Origin: Corynebacterium accolens
GTDB taxonomy: Bacteria > Actinomycetota > Actinomycetes > Mycobacteriales > Mycobacteriaceae
Reading direction: 5' to 3'
NCBI RefSeq assembly: GCF_023520795.1
Contig: NZ_CP046605.1
Span: 1,285,438-1,349,437, forward strand
Length of the DNA stretch: 64,000 nucleotides
Below, in pieces: positions 28,263 to 37,483 of this stretch. The notes beneath the pieces are model-generated. The model saw only the letters and a program-made list of their open reading frames with translations, searched no databases and was not told where the DNA came from. Positions within the stretch are counted from its first letter, which is position 1; each line of letters begins with the position of its first letter. Made by a program: the position numbers and the translations under genes.

Positions 28263-29315
28263 GTGAAATCACGATCCCGCTCCACACTCGTACTATCCAG
28301 CTTGCTAGCACTCTCCACTGCTGCGCTGGCCGCCTGCGATTCCACCGTGGGCGTAGGCGGTGATCCCGAAACCGCAGTGAAGGGCAACGCCACCCCGGCC
28401 GCTTCTCCGAGCGACACCGATCCTGCCGGTACGGTCATCGACTTCGATGAAGACATCACGGATCTGGCCGCGGTCAAAGATACGATTGCCGTTCGCACCG
28501 CGGACCAGGTGCGCATTGGCAGCCAGGATGACTTTGCCGCCAAGAAGGCCAAGAGCATCGATGTCGATTCCACCTGCGGCGATTTGAGCTCCTCCGAATC
28601 TGGATTCGTCTTGGCTTGCCCGGATAAGGTCCTACTCATTGATCCTTCTGCGCCGGAGTCACCGGAAGAAATCAAGATGGAGGAAGACTTCCAGGTCACC
28701 GCTGCGACCCAACTTTCCACCGGCGAAGTCTTTGTCACCGCAAGCGACTCCGCTGTGGTCGGCCGGTACAAGGATGGCACGCGGGACGGCGAAATCTCCG
28801 TCGAGGCCGGCTCGGACCAGATGCTCGCCGTTCCCAATGCGGACGGCGATGACGGGATTGTGCGCATTCAGCGTTCGGATTCCACCATCCAGAATATCGA
28901 TTGGCCCAATGACCGCGCCGGCGGCCGGTTGCGCGCTGGCCAGGGTGTCGGCCAAATCGCGGTGGGTAATAACGGCGTCGTGCTCGCCTCCGATACCGAG
29001 GGCGGCCGGATCGCGGTCTATACCTCCGATGACGTCGTCCGCCTGCACCAATACGGCGTGGTCGACGGTACCCCGTGGGCGGTGGCCTGGGATGACTCGC
29101 GCGAGCTCGCGTGGGTTACCACCACCGATAACAACATCGCACACGCCTATTCCATTGACAAGGGCGTTCCCGAATCCCGCGGCGAGATTGCCACGCTTGC
29201 CGATGCGCAAAATATTTCCGCTCTTTCCAATGGCACCATCGTGGTTGCCTCCGCATCCGGCCAGGGGCTGCAGTTCGTGGCGGATCCACACCTGACAAAG
29301 GCAAAGGAGTCTTAA
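28263..29315 (+). CDS. lppL: Secreted lipoprotein, LppL-like
   Basis: A 350-residue lipoprotein with a basic N-terminus, hydrophobic stretch and lipobox LAAC at residues 22-25, so it is anchored by Cys25. After a Pro/Ser/Asp-rich linker the body contains repeated short beta units (VGQIAVGNNGVVLASD, GTPWAVAWDDSRELAWVTT) suggestive of a beta-propeller. Function is unknown. It starts at GTG and ends 3 bases before pyrD. The arrangement uppP - lipoprotein - pyrD - PEBP matches Rv2136c-lppL-pyrD-Rv2140c in M. tuberculosis, which supports the symbol. Confidence 0.8.
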   Translation: MKSRSRSTLVLSSLLALSTAALAACDSTVGVGGDPETAVKGNATPAASPSDTDPAGTVIDFDEDITDLAAVKDTIAVRTADQVRIGSQDDFAAKKAKSIDVDSTCGDLSSSESGFVLACPDKVLLIDPSAPESPEEIKMEEDFQVTAATQLSTGEVFVTASDSAVVGRYKDGTRDGEISVEAGSDQMLAVPNADGDDGIVRIQRSDSTIQNIDWPNDRAGGRLRAGQGVGQIAVGNNGVVLASDTEGGRIAVYTSDDVVRLHQYGVVDGTPWAVAWDDSRELAWVTTTDNNIAHAYSIDKGVPESRGEIATLADAQNISALSNGTIVVASASGQGLQFVADPHLTKAKES

Positions 29316-29318
29316 TCC

Positions 29319-30434
29319 ATGGTTTCGACCTTCGATTCGCTGCGCAAAGGCGCCTATCAGCTGGCGCTGCGCGGGATGTTTCGCATAAGCCCCGAGCGCA
29401 TCCACGGCATTATCAACTCTGGCCTCCACGGTCTGCACGCGGCAGGGCCTGCCAATCGCGCGCTTGGCCGCATCCTGCCGGTCAACGATCCGGTCTTGAC
29501 ACAGGAAGTATGCGGGATCACCTTCCCGCGCCCGCTTGGCCTGGCGGCTGGGTTTGATAAAAACGCCGCTGCCGCCGATGCCTGGTCGCCGCTTGGTTTC
29601 GGCTATGCCGAGCTGGGCACCGTCACGGCGCAGGCGCAGCCGGGCAACCCGACTCCCCGCCTCTTCCGCCTCAAAGAAGATGCCGCCATCTTAAACCGGA
29701 TGGGTTTTAATAATGAGGGTGCGGCGGCCGTGGCAGAGAATCTGCGCAAGCGCCGGTACAACGACGTCATCGGGATTAATATCGGCAAAACCAAGGTCAC
29801 CCCGGCCGAACGCGCCGTGGATGATTACCGCCGCTCCGCTTCCGTGTTAGGCGGGCTGGCTGACTACCTGGTGGTCAATGTCTCTTCCCCCAATACCCCT
29901 GGGTTGCGGGACCTGCAGGCGGTCGAATCGCTGCGCCCCATCCTGCGCGCCGTGCAAGAATCCACCGATGTCCCCGTCATGGTCAAAATCGCGCCGGACC
30001 TTTCGGATGCCGATGTCGATGCCGTCGCCGATCTTGCCGTGGAGCTAGGCCTCGCCGGCATCGTCGCCACCAATACCACCATCTCCCGCGAGGGGCTTAG
30101 CACTCCCCGCGCGGAGGTAGAAGCCCTCGGCGCCGGTGGCATTTCCGGCCCACCGGTGGCCGAGCGCTCCTTAGAGGTACTCCGCCGCCTGAATGCGCGC
30201 GTTGGCTCGCAGCTTGTCCTTATTTCCGTTGGTGGAATTTCCACCCCGGAACAGGCGTGGGAGCGGATTTCCGCCGGTGCTTGTCTCCTCCAAGGTTATA
30301 CCGGGCTCATCTACGGTGGGCCGGATTGGATTCGGGATATTCACCGGGGCATCGCCCAGCAAATTCGCGCCCATGGACTGAGCAATATTTCTGAGGCCGT
30401 AGGCTCCAACCTGCCGTGGAAGGCAACAAAGTAG
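29319..30434 (+). CDS. pyrD: Dihydroorotate dehydrogenase (quinone), class 2
   Basis: PyrD oxidises dihydroorotate to orotate and passes electrons to menaquinone. The 371-residue protein has the class 2 N-terminal membrane-associated helix pair (residues 1-45), the FMN-binding [21 protein letters not shown], the catalytic-serine loop [24 protein letters not shown], and [33 protein letters not shown]. It is co-transcribed with lppL and followed by a strong terminator. Confidence 0.96.
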   Translation: MVSTFDSLRKGAYQLALRGMFRISPERIHGIINSGLHGLHAAGPANRALGRILPVNDPVLTQEVCGITFPRPLGLAAGFDKNAAAADAWSPLGFGYAELGTVTAQAQPGNPTPRLFRLKEDAAILNRMGFNNEGAAAVAENLRKRRYNDVIGINIGKTKVTPAERAVDDYRRSASVLGGLADYLVVNVSSPNTPGLRDLQAVESLRPILRAVQESTDVPVMVKIAPDLSDADVDAVADLAVELGLAGIVATNTTISREGLSTPRAEVEALGAGGISGPPVAERSLEVLRRLNARVGSQLVLISVGGISTPEQAWERISAGACLLQGYTGLIYGGPDWIRDIHRGIAQQIRAHGLSNISEAVGSNLPWKATK

Positions 30435-30454
30435 TAGCTCGGTAGAAAAGCAAA

Positions 30455-30482
30455 AATGCCACGTGGTCCTACACGTGGCATT
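30455..30482. terminator. Bidirectional terminator between pyrD and the convergent operon
   Basis: AATGCCACGTG pairs with CACGTGGCATT (11 bp, 6-base loop). On the plus strand TTGTTTGTT follows; on the minus strand TTTTTG follows. It serves pyrD and the convergent gene at 30501. Confidence 0.85.
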
Positions 30483-30500
30483 GTTTGTTGGCGGGGGCGG

Positions 30501-30893
30501 TTAAGAGGTCGCCATTACGCTGCGCCGCAAGATCAAGGCACAAATGGCGGACATACCGGCATAAAACAGCAGCCAATACTGCTGCTGAATCAGCAAATCG
30601 TGTTGCGGAAGAAAGCGACTAGCAATAATCAAGAGCACCGCCACCGCCAAGGCGATGATCTGTGCGCGGCTACCGGCATGCTCCTTGCTCATCGTGCTGA
30701 AGGCACCCACCATCACCGCTGCAATAATGATCGCGAGGTTGCTGTAGGTCCAGACAAAGGGTGCGCCCCACCCATCACTAAAAACGGAAATGAGGGCGAA
30801 CAGGACCAACACAAAAGCGACGACCAAAAAAGCGCCGCCCACCCGCAGCGCTGCGGGTGGGGTCACGGGATCTTTAGAAGCGGAACTCGCCAT
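30501..30893 (-). CDS. Small membrane protein, 130 aa
   Basis: The protein has four hydrophobic segments (about residues 19-40, 44-64, 78-92, 104-122) and a short charged N-terminus. I do not recognise a family; short actinobacterial DUF-type membrane proteins look like this. Its ATG at 30893 overlaps the stop codon of the upstream PEBP gene as TAATG, so it is translationally coupled to it. Its stop lies just before the shared terminator. Confidence 0.7.
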   Translation of the reverse strand: MASSASKDPVTPPAALRVGGAFLVVAFVLVLFALISVFSDGWGAPFVWTYSNLAIIIAAVMVGAFSTMSKEHAGSRAQIIALAVAVLLIIASRFLPQHDLLIQQQYWLLFYAGMSAICALILRRSVMATS

Positions 30894-31432
30894 TATTTGG
30901 CCTCGTACCAACCCCAGAGGATTGCCCGGCCCAGTGCATGGAAGTGCAAGTTGAAGCCGAGGACGGTGGGGGAAGAATCTGGATCGATATCAAGTTTTTC
31001 GACGTCTACGGCGTGGACTGCGTAGAGGTAGCGGTGCGGAGCGTGGCCGGCCGGCGGGTTGGCACCGAAGTGGGTGCGGTTGCCGGAATCATTGCGCAGG
31101 CTAATAACACCGTCGATGCCAAGGTCCTCTGCCGCACCGGCATTGGTGGGCAGCTCCGAGACATCGGTCGGGATATTAAAAGCGGCCCAGTGCCAGAAAC
31201 CGGAGGCAGTCGGTGCGTCCGGGTCAAAGCAGGTAACCGCTAAAGACTTGGTTCCCTCCGGCAGTCCGGACCATGCCAGCTGTGGGGACACGCTTTCCGG
31301 CGCGCGGTGCTTTTCTGGAATCTCATCGCCTTCTACCAAGTCGGTAGAAGACAGCCCAAAGCTGGGGAGATCGCGCAGCGGGGCGTACGGGTCAGGTCCG
31401 GGGAATCGAGTGTCATCTGCATAAGAAGTCAT
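30893..31432 (-). CDS. YbhB/YbcL family PEBP-like protein
   Basis: A 179-residue phosphatidylethanolamine-binding-protein homologue. The conserved core is visible: SPQLAWSGLPEGTKSLAVTCFDPDAPTASGFWHWAAFNIP (ligand-site Asp and His), then FGANPPAGHAPHRYLYAVHAVD and a C-terminal ALGRAILWGWYE. Rv2140c (TB18.6), downstream of pyrD in M. tuberculosis, is the likely orthologue; its physiological ligand is unknown. ATG 31432 has AAAGGGG 3 bases upstream. There is no signal peptide, so it is cytosolic. Confidence 0.9.
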   Translation of the reverse strand: MTSYADDTRFPGPDPYAPLRDLPSFGLSSTDLVEGDEIPEKHRAPESVSPQLAWSGLPEGTKSLAVTCFDPDAPTASGFWHWAAFNIPTDVSELPTNAGAAEDLGIDGVISLRNDSGNRTHFGANPPAGHAPHRYLYAVHAVDVEKLDIDPDSSPTVLGFNLHFHALGRAILWGWYEAK

Positions 31433-31670
31433 GTACCCCTTTGTACCGCAGATCACACGCGCTTGTCGATGTCCCTCCCACTCACCCCACCACCGTCCAG
31501 CTGGGTTCAAACCGTGCTCCTATGTAGGCGCTGCGGCCGCCCAAGTTACAAGGATGTATTTAACCGCTTTGCGATCGTCCGTTTTATGAGCGTTTACCTG
31601 GCGATTTGTATTCCAACGGCCGAACACGATAAAGTTTCGAGGTGCCCAACCGAGAGGTTGCAAACACCCT

Positions 31671-31756
31671 GCCCGGGTGGCGGAATGGCAGACGCGCTAG
31701 CTTGAGGTGCTAGTGTCCTATTAACGGACGTGGGGGTTCAAGTCCCCCTCCGGGCA
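31671..31756 (+). tRNA. tRNA-Leu (anticodon GAG)
   Basis: An 86-base class II tRNA. The acceptor stem GCCCGGG pairs with TCCGGGC, and the anticodon stem CTAGC/GCTAG encloses TTGAGGT, giving anticodon GAG. A long variable arm (GTCC...GGAC) and the T-arm GGGGGTTCAAGTCCCCC follow. CCA is not encoded. Confidence 0.96.
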
Positions 31757-31858
31757 CACTGTGAAGTCTCGAGACATCGTTCCTAAGGTGCCTCGAGATT
31801 TTTCTATAAGTACTGCTCTTTTCTAAAAGCACGGCCGCGCCGACTACGATACGAACGC

Positions 31859-32599
31859 ATGACCACTTTCCGGGATTGGATACGCAGCTTTGGCAGCTTC
31901 TGCGTTCAACTCGCCCACTCTGCGTGGGGCTCAGTCCGCGCGTGGTCACCGCGACGCTGGGCGCTTATCATCGCGCTCGCGCTTGCTGGAGTTGCGCTTT
32001 TTATCTGGCTCGACATTCCCGATCTCTCCCAGATGCGGGCCGCCGCTACCCGCCTTGGCGCGTGGTTTCCGGTTACCTTCACGCTAGGTTATGTCATATT
32101 TACGCAATTTCCCCTGCCTCGGACCATCTGGACGGTTGCAGCAGGCATCCTTTTCGGCCCCTGGCAGGGTCTTGCCATTTCGCTATTCGCGCTCACAATA
32201 TCGGCCGTATTATCGCTGCTGATTGTGCGCAGCCTGCTCGGAGAATGGATCAGGCCGCACCTTGCCCACCCCGCGGTTTATACCATCAATGCCCACTTGG
32301 AGCGGCGCGGTTGGCTGGCCATCGCTTCCCTGCGCATGGTCGCGGGGGTGCCCTTTAGCCTCCTCAACTACGTCGCTGCGCTTACCCCCATCAGCGTTTC
32401 GCACTTTACGGTGGCTACGTTTCTGGGCTCGATTCCCACTACGGTCATCGGCGTCTTTTTCGGCGATGCGCTTACCGGTACGGCCAGCCCTGGGATCATC
32501 GCTGCCTTTATCGTCTTTGCCCTCGCCGGCATCGGCGGGCTTGTACTCGATTCGCGCCTGCCGACTCCCGTCCAGTCAAGGTTAAGCGATAGACTGTAA
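31859..32599 (+). CDS. TVP38/TMEM64 (VTT-domain) membrane protein
   Basis: A 246-residue DedA-superfamily integral membrane protein. A cytoplasmic N-terminus with a helix at about 36-52 precedes the VTT core, with the hallmark stretch FPLPRTIWTVAAGILFGPWQG near 80-100 and RMVAGVPFSLLNYVAA near 160-175. Relatives are thought to act as lipid scramblases or undecaprenyl-phosphate flippases, but the role of this one is not shown. No ribosome site precedes ATG 31859, and a -10-like TACGAT lies about 10 bases upstream, so the mRNA may be leaderless. Confidence 0.85.
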   Translation: MTTFRDWIRSFGSFCVQLAHSAWGSVRAWSPRRWALIIALALAGVALFIWLDIPDLSQMRAAATRLGAWFPVTFTLGYVIFTQFPLPRTIWTVAAGILFGPWQGLAISLFALTISAVLSLLIVRSLLGEWIRPHLAHPAVYTINAHLERRGWLAIASLRMVAGVPFSLLNYVAALTPISVSHFTVATFLGSIPTTVIGVFFGDALTGTASPGIIAAFIVFALAGIGGLVLDSRLPTPVQSRLSDRL

Positions 32600-32628
32600 C
32601 GAACTGCTCGCAATAAAGGAGGATCCTC

Positions 32629-33201
32629 GTGCTCGCTGTCCATGCCCGCTACCGTGGGCGTTCCGTGCGCCGCGCTGAGCTCGTGCAGCGCTCGGCGGCC
32701 GCGCTATCCACCCTCGAGGGCGTCGGCGAGTTTCACGTCCTTGGCGTGGAGGATGTTTGCGCCGTTGTCGATTCCGCCACCGCGGTGTGTGAGGTCGTCA
32801 TGGCCTTGCTTGCCGATGGCGACTGGGCCATCGGCATCGGCATCAGCCCCGGCAACCAGGCAGACGAAGACAGCGCACGCCACGTGGCCACCGCGGCGCT
32901 GAAAAATTCCGCGCGCATGGGGCAGGTCTACACCAAGCTCAATAAGCGCGGCCGTTCCGCGGAGGCAAGCGATATCGCCGCCGCCTTCGCGCTCATTGGA
33001 TACGTTTTGAATAAGCGCACCATCGAGGGCCGCGAGGCGACCTCGCTCGTAAGGGCGGGGCTCAATCAAAATGAGGCCGCGGAAGAATTGGGCATTTCCA
33101 AACAGGCGATGTCCCAAAGGCTGCAGGCTGCGGGCTGGAGCGCCGAGATGGCCGGGTGGCAATTGGCGGTCAACCTCATTGAACGGGCCAATCTAGCCTA
33201 G
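32629..33201 (+). CDS. SatD-like/HTH DNA-binding protein, 190 aa
   Basis: A soluble 190-residue protein. The N-terminal 100 residues carry a WAIGIGISPG strand that resembles the SatD fold (a nucleotidyl-cyclase-like domain), and the C-terminal part has a clear helix-turn-helix (GLNQNEAAEELGISKQAMSQRLQAAGW, about 142-168). It may be a regulator, but neither target nor ligand can be read. The GTG start has an excellent AAAGGAGG 7 bases upstream. It follows the VTT gene by 29 bases on the same strand. Confidence 0.7.
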   Translation: MLAVHARYRGRSVRRAELVQRSAAALSTLEGVGEFHVLGVEDVCAVVDSATAVCEVVMALLADGDWAIGIGISPGNQADEDSARHVATAALKNSARMGQVYTKLNKRGRSAEASDIAAAFALIGYVLNKRTIEGREATSLVRAGLNQNEAAEELGISKQAMSQRLQAAGWSAEMAGWQLAVNLIERANLA

Positions 33202-33219
33202 GGCCAGAAAGATCGGCCC
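33201..33219. terminator. Short hairpin between convergent genes
   Basis: GGGCC and GGCCC form a 5-bp stem (9-base loop) between the convergent stop codons of the HTH gene and the DUF3097 gene. No U-run is present; it is a weak candidate. Confidence 0.3.
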
Positions 33220-33227
33220 GCGGCGGC

Positions 33228-34067
33228 TTAGACAAGGTCTGATTTGTGCAGCTCCGGCGTGGTCACAAAATCCACCAGCCGCTCGACCGCCCCGATAAGG
33301 CTCGAGTCCAAATCCCGGAAAGAATGGACCGCGTTATAAACGTGGCGCCACCCATCGGAGGGATCAGACCATCCCACGCGGCGGCAAATCCCCGTTTTCC
33401 AATCTTCACCGCGCGGTACCTCCGGCCATGCTTGCAGGCCTACCCGTTGCGGTTTTACTGCCGCCCAAATATCCACAAAGGGATGGCCGGTGACTAGAAC
33501 GTGTTCCCCCACTGACTCAGTCATTCGCGTTTCTTTCGACCCCTTGACCAGGTGGTCCGCGAGCACGCCGACCCGGCGGCCAGGGCCAGGCTGAAATTCG
33601 GCGAGCCTTTCTTCGAGGTTGTCCAAGCCTTCTAGGTATTCCACGACCACGCCTTCGACGCGCAGATCGTGCCCCCACACCTTTTCCACGATGGCGGCAT
33701 CGTGGACGCCTTCGACCCAAATGCGCGATGGCGCTGCCACCTTGGCCTCCACGTTTTCTACCCGCCTAGAACCCGAATTCGATTTGCGGGGTGCTTGCTT
33801 GGGCACGTACCTCGTCAGCGTCACCGGCTGACCTTCTACTAAGAATCCGCCTTTAATGAGGTTAAATACTCGCTCTACACCGTGGCGGTCCTCTAGCCGC
33901 ACGACCTCACCAAAGACGGTCTTATCCACGCCTAAAACGGCGCCCACGAAATCATCACCGCGCACTTCTACCACCATGCCCGGTTCTGCCGGCACTTCTG
34001 GGTACTGGGTGGGCTTGCTGCGTCGGTGCCCAGCAAAAATATCTCCGCCATAAGGATCTAAACTCAT
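33228..34067 (-). CDS. DUF3097 domain-containing protein
   Basis: A 279-residue protein of an actinobacterial family of unknown function. Recognised by the opening DPYGGDIFAGHRRSKPTQYPEVPAEPGMVVE, the middle RIWVEGVHDAAIVEKVWGHDLRVEGVVVEYLEGLDNLEE (Toprim-like arrangement of Glu and Asp) and GVLADHLVKGSKETR...VTGHPFVDIWAA. The Toprim-like acidic residues hint at a nucleic-acid enzyme, which is inference. Its divergent neighbour at 34101 is also of unknown function. Confidence 0.82.
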   Translation of the reverse strand: MSLDPYGGDIFAGHRRSKPTQYPEVPAEPGMVVEVRGDDFVGAVLGVDKTVFGEVVRLEDRHGVERVFNLIKGGFLVEGQPVTLTRYVPKQAPRKSNSGSRRVENVEAKVAAPSRIWVEGVHDAAIVEKVWGHDLRVEGVVVEYLEGLDNLEERLAEFQPGPGRRVGVLADHLVKGSKETRMTESVGEHVLVTGHPFVDIWAAVKPQRVGLQAWPEVPRGEDWKTGICRRVGWSDPSDGWRHVYNAVHSFRDLDSSLIGAVERLVDFVTTPELHKSDLV

Positions 34068-34100
34068 GGCCCGATAGTCTATCTACTACACTTGCTCGCC

Positions 34101-34874
34101 ATGGATATGCGCGCCGAAGTGTGGTCCCCTCTCCAAAACTCCGCCATTTGGCTCGCTGCGTGGTTGTGGGGACATGAGACAACAGATGAGCTGCTCGATG
34201 CCCTGACGGAACTGGGCGGGCGCCCCGAATGCGTCGATGAATCCCCCCTCATCGATTTGCTCGCCCTGCTGCGCGCCGAAACGCAAGAGCTCACCTCTCA
34301 GCCAGGCGCGGGCCGGGAGCCTCTCCTCCGGCTTATTTTATCTGGCCCGGGTGAAGCGCCGGCGCTTCCTGCGGGCTCAGAGTCTGCCCGTGCGGCGGCG
34401 CAAAGTTCAGCGGGCGCCATTGTGGTGCGCACCAATGATCCGGAAGCCTCGCTCGTTCTCATCCCCCATCCCCGTCAAGCCCACACGGCATGGCAGGTGA
34501 TTCGAGAGGATCAGCCGCTGCCCTCGCCTGCCTGGCTAAGCCCCGGCGAGGCGGACGCATTGTTGACTAAGGCAACGGATGAATCCGCCGACCTCATTAC
34601 GGCCAGCGGCTACCAGTCCACCGCTCTTAATAATCCCCGGCTCACGGTGGGCACCTTGAGCGATTTCTATGACACGCCCGGCCTGCCCCCGGCCACCCCG
34701 CCACGGGCTGCAAAACTCTTTGCGCGCGCGGACCGCGTTGCCGCGATCATCGAAACCGTCACGGATAGGATTAACGATCACAGCCTCGATCCGGAGCTTC
34801 TCCGACTGTGGCGCCATATCCGGCAGGCGCGGATGACGGGAGTGGCTTATTCGGCAGCGGAATTCGCCCGCTAG
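34101..34874 (+). CDS. Conserved hypothetical protein, 257 aa
   Basis: No family was recognised. The N-terminal 60 residues are helical (AEVWSPLQNSAIWLAAWLWGHETTDELLDAL), a central part is hydrophilic, and the C-terminus is a helical bundle (ADRVAAIIETVTDRINDH, LLRLWRHIRQARMTG). There is no signal or membrane segment. I chose ATG 34101 over a TTG at 34092. It is divergent from the DUF3097 gene with only 33 bases between starts, so the two share a promoter region, and it ends 22 bases before hemH. Confidence 0.6.
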   Translation: MDMRAEVWSPLQNSAIWLAAWLWGHETTDELLDALTELGGRPECVDESPLIDLLALLRAETQELTSQPGAGREPLLRLILSGPGEAPALPAGSESARAAAQSSAGAIVVRTNDPEASLVLIPHPRQAHTAWQVIREDQPLPSPAWLSPGEADALLTKATDESADLITASGYQSTALNNPRLTVGTLSDFYDTPGLPPATPPRAAKLFARADRVAAIIETVTDRINDHSLDPELLRLWRHIRQARMTGVAYSAAEFAR

Positions 34875-34896
34875 AGCAGGCTCTTTTGCGGGCCCG

Positions 34897-35970
34897 TTAG
34901 TGAGCGCGGATATCGCAGCAGCCCGCAGCGCAGGGAGCGCCGTTGGTGGTGCACCCCTGGACGGTGACATTCCCGCTGGTCTCCCACGGCTGCCCCTGCT
35001 CGAGTTCTTCCACCAGATCCACGATCATGGCCGCAAACCGCTGGGAGGGGCCAGCGGTACGGGCGCGTTCGACCTGTACGCCCATTTCATCGGCAGCGGC
35101 TTGCAGCTCAGAATCCAAGTCCCAGATGACCTCCATGTGATCGGAGATAAAACCGATGGGGCACACCACGACGGCGTCTACCCCGTCGCGGTCATGGATT
35201 GCGGTGGTGTGGTCAACGATGTCTGGTTCCAACCACGGCGTCTTCGGATTGCCGGAGCGCGATTGCCACACCAAATCGTAATCCGAGATTCCGGCGCGCT
35301 CGGCCACCAGGCGGGAGGCTTCGGCTACTTGCCGGGAGTAGAGGTTCTTGTCCCCGTCTGCCCCGCCGACATTATCGTGTGCATTCGGCACGGAGTGCGC
35401 CGTAAACAGCATGCGCGCGCTGCCCATCTTCTCGGCGGGGATACGCTGCCAGGCCTCGGCGACGGCATCGACCATCTCCGCAATGAACTTGGGGTGATCA
35501 TAAAATTGCCGAATCTTGGTGAATTCGATTTCTGGCAGCCCCTTATCTGCAAGGTGCTGGCGCATCGCCGCAATGTCCTCATCGTATTGCCGGCACGCGG
35601 AGTAACCGCCCCAAGCCGAGGTGGCAAAGACGGCCACGTTGCGGATCCCTTCTTCCGCCATTTTCTCTGCGGTAGCCGTACCAAAGGGGTGCCAGTTTCG
35701 GTTGCCGAAATAAACCGGTAGATTATGTCCGCGTTTTTTCAGCTCGCCTTCGACGTTATGGATAATTTCCCGATTCAGGCCGTTGATCGGGCTTACCCCA
35801 TCAAAGTGGTAATAGTGCTTGCCCACTACTTCTAAGCGCTCGCGCGGAATGCCGCGGCCCCGCGTCACGTTCTCTAAAAACGGAACGACCTCCTCGTTTC
35901 CTTCCGGGCCACCGAAAGAAAGAACGAGGAGGGCGTCGAATTTTTGGGCAGGATGCTGTGCGTCAGTCAT
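34897..35970 (-). CDS. hemH: Coproporphyrin III ferrochelatase
   Basis: This enzyme inserts Fe2+ into coproporphyrin III in the actinobacterial heme pathway (also named cpfC). The 357-residue protein shows LLVLSFGGPEG at the start, the RNWHPFGTAT segment, SAWGGYSACRQYDED, FTAHSVPN (catalytic His) and VVCPIGFISDHMEVIWDLD (conserved Glu). The C-terminus QGCTTNGAPCAAGCC holds the cysteines that bind a [2Fe-2S] cluster in actinobacterial ferrochelatases. Position beside an NlpC/P60 gene and acn matches C. glutamicum cg1734. Confidence 0.95.
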   Translation of the reverse strand: MTDAQHPAQKFDALLVLSFGGPEGNEEVVPFLENVTRGRGIPRERLEVVGKHYYHFDGVSPINGLNREIIHNVEGELKKRGHNLPVYFGNRNWHPFGTATAEKMAEEGIRNVAVFATSAWGGYSACRQYDEDIAAMRQHLADKGLPEIEFTKIRQFYDHPKFIAEMVDAVAEAWQRIPAEKMGSARMLFTAHSVPNAHDNVGGADGDKNLYSRQVAEASRLVAERAGISDYDLVWQSRSGNPKTPWLEPDIVDHTTAIHDRDGVDAVVVCPIGFISDHMEVIWDLDSELQAAADEMGVQVERARTAGPSQRFAAMIVDLVEELEQGQPWETSGNVTVQGCTTNGAPCAAGCCDIRAH

Positions 35971-36002
35971 GCCCTAAATAGTAGCAACCACAAGGCTAAG
36001 AA

Positions 36003-37358
36003 TTAGAGAAGGCGCACGACATCCGGAGTCGCACCAGCCCAGCGCACAGGGGAGACCTGTACGTTCTGCCCAGACTGTGGGGCCTCAATCATTTGGTCGT
36101 TACCCAAGTAGATTGCCACGTGCTGGCTGCCGCCGGCACCGTAGAAGATGAGGTCACCGCGTTGCATGTTATCGCGCGAGACCTTATTGCCCATTTGGTA
36201 CTGCGCACCAGAATAGTGTGGAAGGTCTAGGCCGGCCGCGGCGAACGCGTACTTAGTCAATCCAGAGCAATCAAAGCCGGTGCGGCCGTAGTCGCCAAAG
36301 CTATCGGCAATGCCGCCATCCCGGAGGCCACCGGTGGGGCCATTATTGTCGCCACCGCCCCACACGTATGGGGTTCCGATCACAGATTCTGCGCGAGCGA
36401 TGACCGCCTCAATCTGGCTGCTGTTGCCCGGGGCAGCGCTGGATGGGGTTCCCGATCCCTGACCGAAGGCAGAAGGATCAGTGCTTGCCGATGGCGCTGT
36501 ATCCGGGCTGCCAATCCCCAACAGGTCCGCAGAACCCGCCATCAGCGCCCGCACATCGTCCTGATCGACGGCTGCGGCGAGCTCGCCGGCAATATCCATA
36601 ACGTCCGATGCCGAGGATCCGGTGCCGTAGTCCACCGTGTTAAAGGACGGCGTTGCCCCCTGGTTAAGCGCGGTGCCGAACTCTGCCTTCGGGGTAGTCG
36701 AGTGAGCCTGCCCCTCTACAGCGGCGCCATCGTTGGCCGCCTCAGGTAGTGGTGCTTCATCCGGAACGATTTCGTCGGTAAAGTCTTGACCCTTGTCTTC
36801 ATTCAAGCCTTGGGACTTGACGGGATCATCGGCAAGCGCATCCGCATCTACCCTAAAATCAAGGTTATTATCTTGATTTTGCGCACTTGGAAGGTCGCCC
36901 TGGTGGGTTACTTCCCTTGCCTGCTGCTGGTGTGCAAAGGAGGCCTCGGCGAAGTTGCGCGTGGCATTCATTTGCGCTTCCCGCTGGGCCAAGTTGCGGC
37001 GGTGCTCAACCAATGCCGACTCGGCCGCGCGCTTCTCGGCATACGCCTGGTCAAGTTCTGCCGCATCGTCTGCAACCTCCGGATCGGCCGAAAGCTCGGC
37101 GATGCGGTCCGTCGCGGCCGCCGCTTGTTCCTCTGCCTGGTCGAGCAGCTGCCGTAGCTGATCTACTTCCCGCTGCTGAGCATCAACATTGGATACAGCG
37201 CGGGCGATGGAGGCATCGGCATCGGCCTGGGCGGGATCGGGGTACTCTTCTGCTCCCGCGGGAGCGACGGCGGTCAGGGGTGCTAGCGCTGCGGTACCTG
37301 CGACTGCAGCAATGATTGCGCGAACGTGTCGAATGCGCGGTAAACGAATGGTGGCCAC
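36003..37358 (-). CDS. Secreted NlpC/P60 cell-wall endopeptidase (RipC-like)
   Basis: From GTG 37358 (AAGGAG 7 bases upstream) the protein has 451 residues. A signal peptide at about 1-36 ends near APAGA. A helical, charged region with heptads (about 50-125; AEEQAAAATDRIAEL) is typical of the coiled-coil arm that FtsEX-type regulators contact. A long low-complexity linker follows. The C-terminal NlpC/P60 domain has TGFDCSGLTKYAF (catalytic Cys), GSQHVAIYLG (His) and MIEAP. It should cut D-Glu-mDAP peptide bonds during cell separation. The frame stays open to 37499 without similarity. Confidence 0.93.
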   Translation of the reverse strand: MATIRLPRIRHVRAIIAAVAGTAALAPLTAVAPAGAEEYPDPAQADADASIARAVSNVDAQQREVDQLRQLLDQAEEQAAAATDRIAELSADPEVADDAAELDQAYAEKRAAESALVEHRRNLAQREAQMNATRNFAEASFAHQQQAREVTHQGDLPSAQNQDNNLDFRVDADALADDPVKSQGLNEDKGQDFTDEIVPDEAPLPEAANDGAAVEGQAHSTTPKAEFGTALNQGATPSFNTVDYGTGSSASDVMDIAGELAAAVDQDDVRALMAGSADLLGIGSPDTAPSASTDPSAFGQGSGTPSSAAPGNSSQIEAVIARAESVIGTPYVWGGGDNNGPTGGLRDGGIADSFGDYGRTGFDCSGLTKYAFAAAGLDLPHYSGAQYQMGNKVSRDNMQRGDLIFYGAGGSQHVAIYLGNDQMIEAPQSGQNVQVSPVRWAGATPDVVRLL

Positions 37359-37483
37359 TGGAATTCTCCTTGTTGGACCACCTTCCTTTTTAAGATTGGG
37401 ACACAATGAGCCGTAAATGGACATAGGAATGCCCGAGACCCTTAGCTTGCGCATTTCGCACAGCAGTAAGCCCTGAGTCTTTA

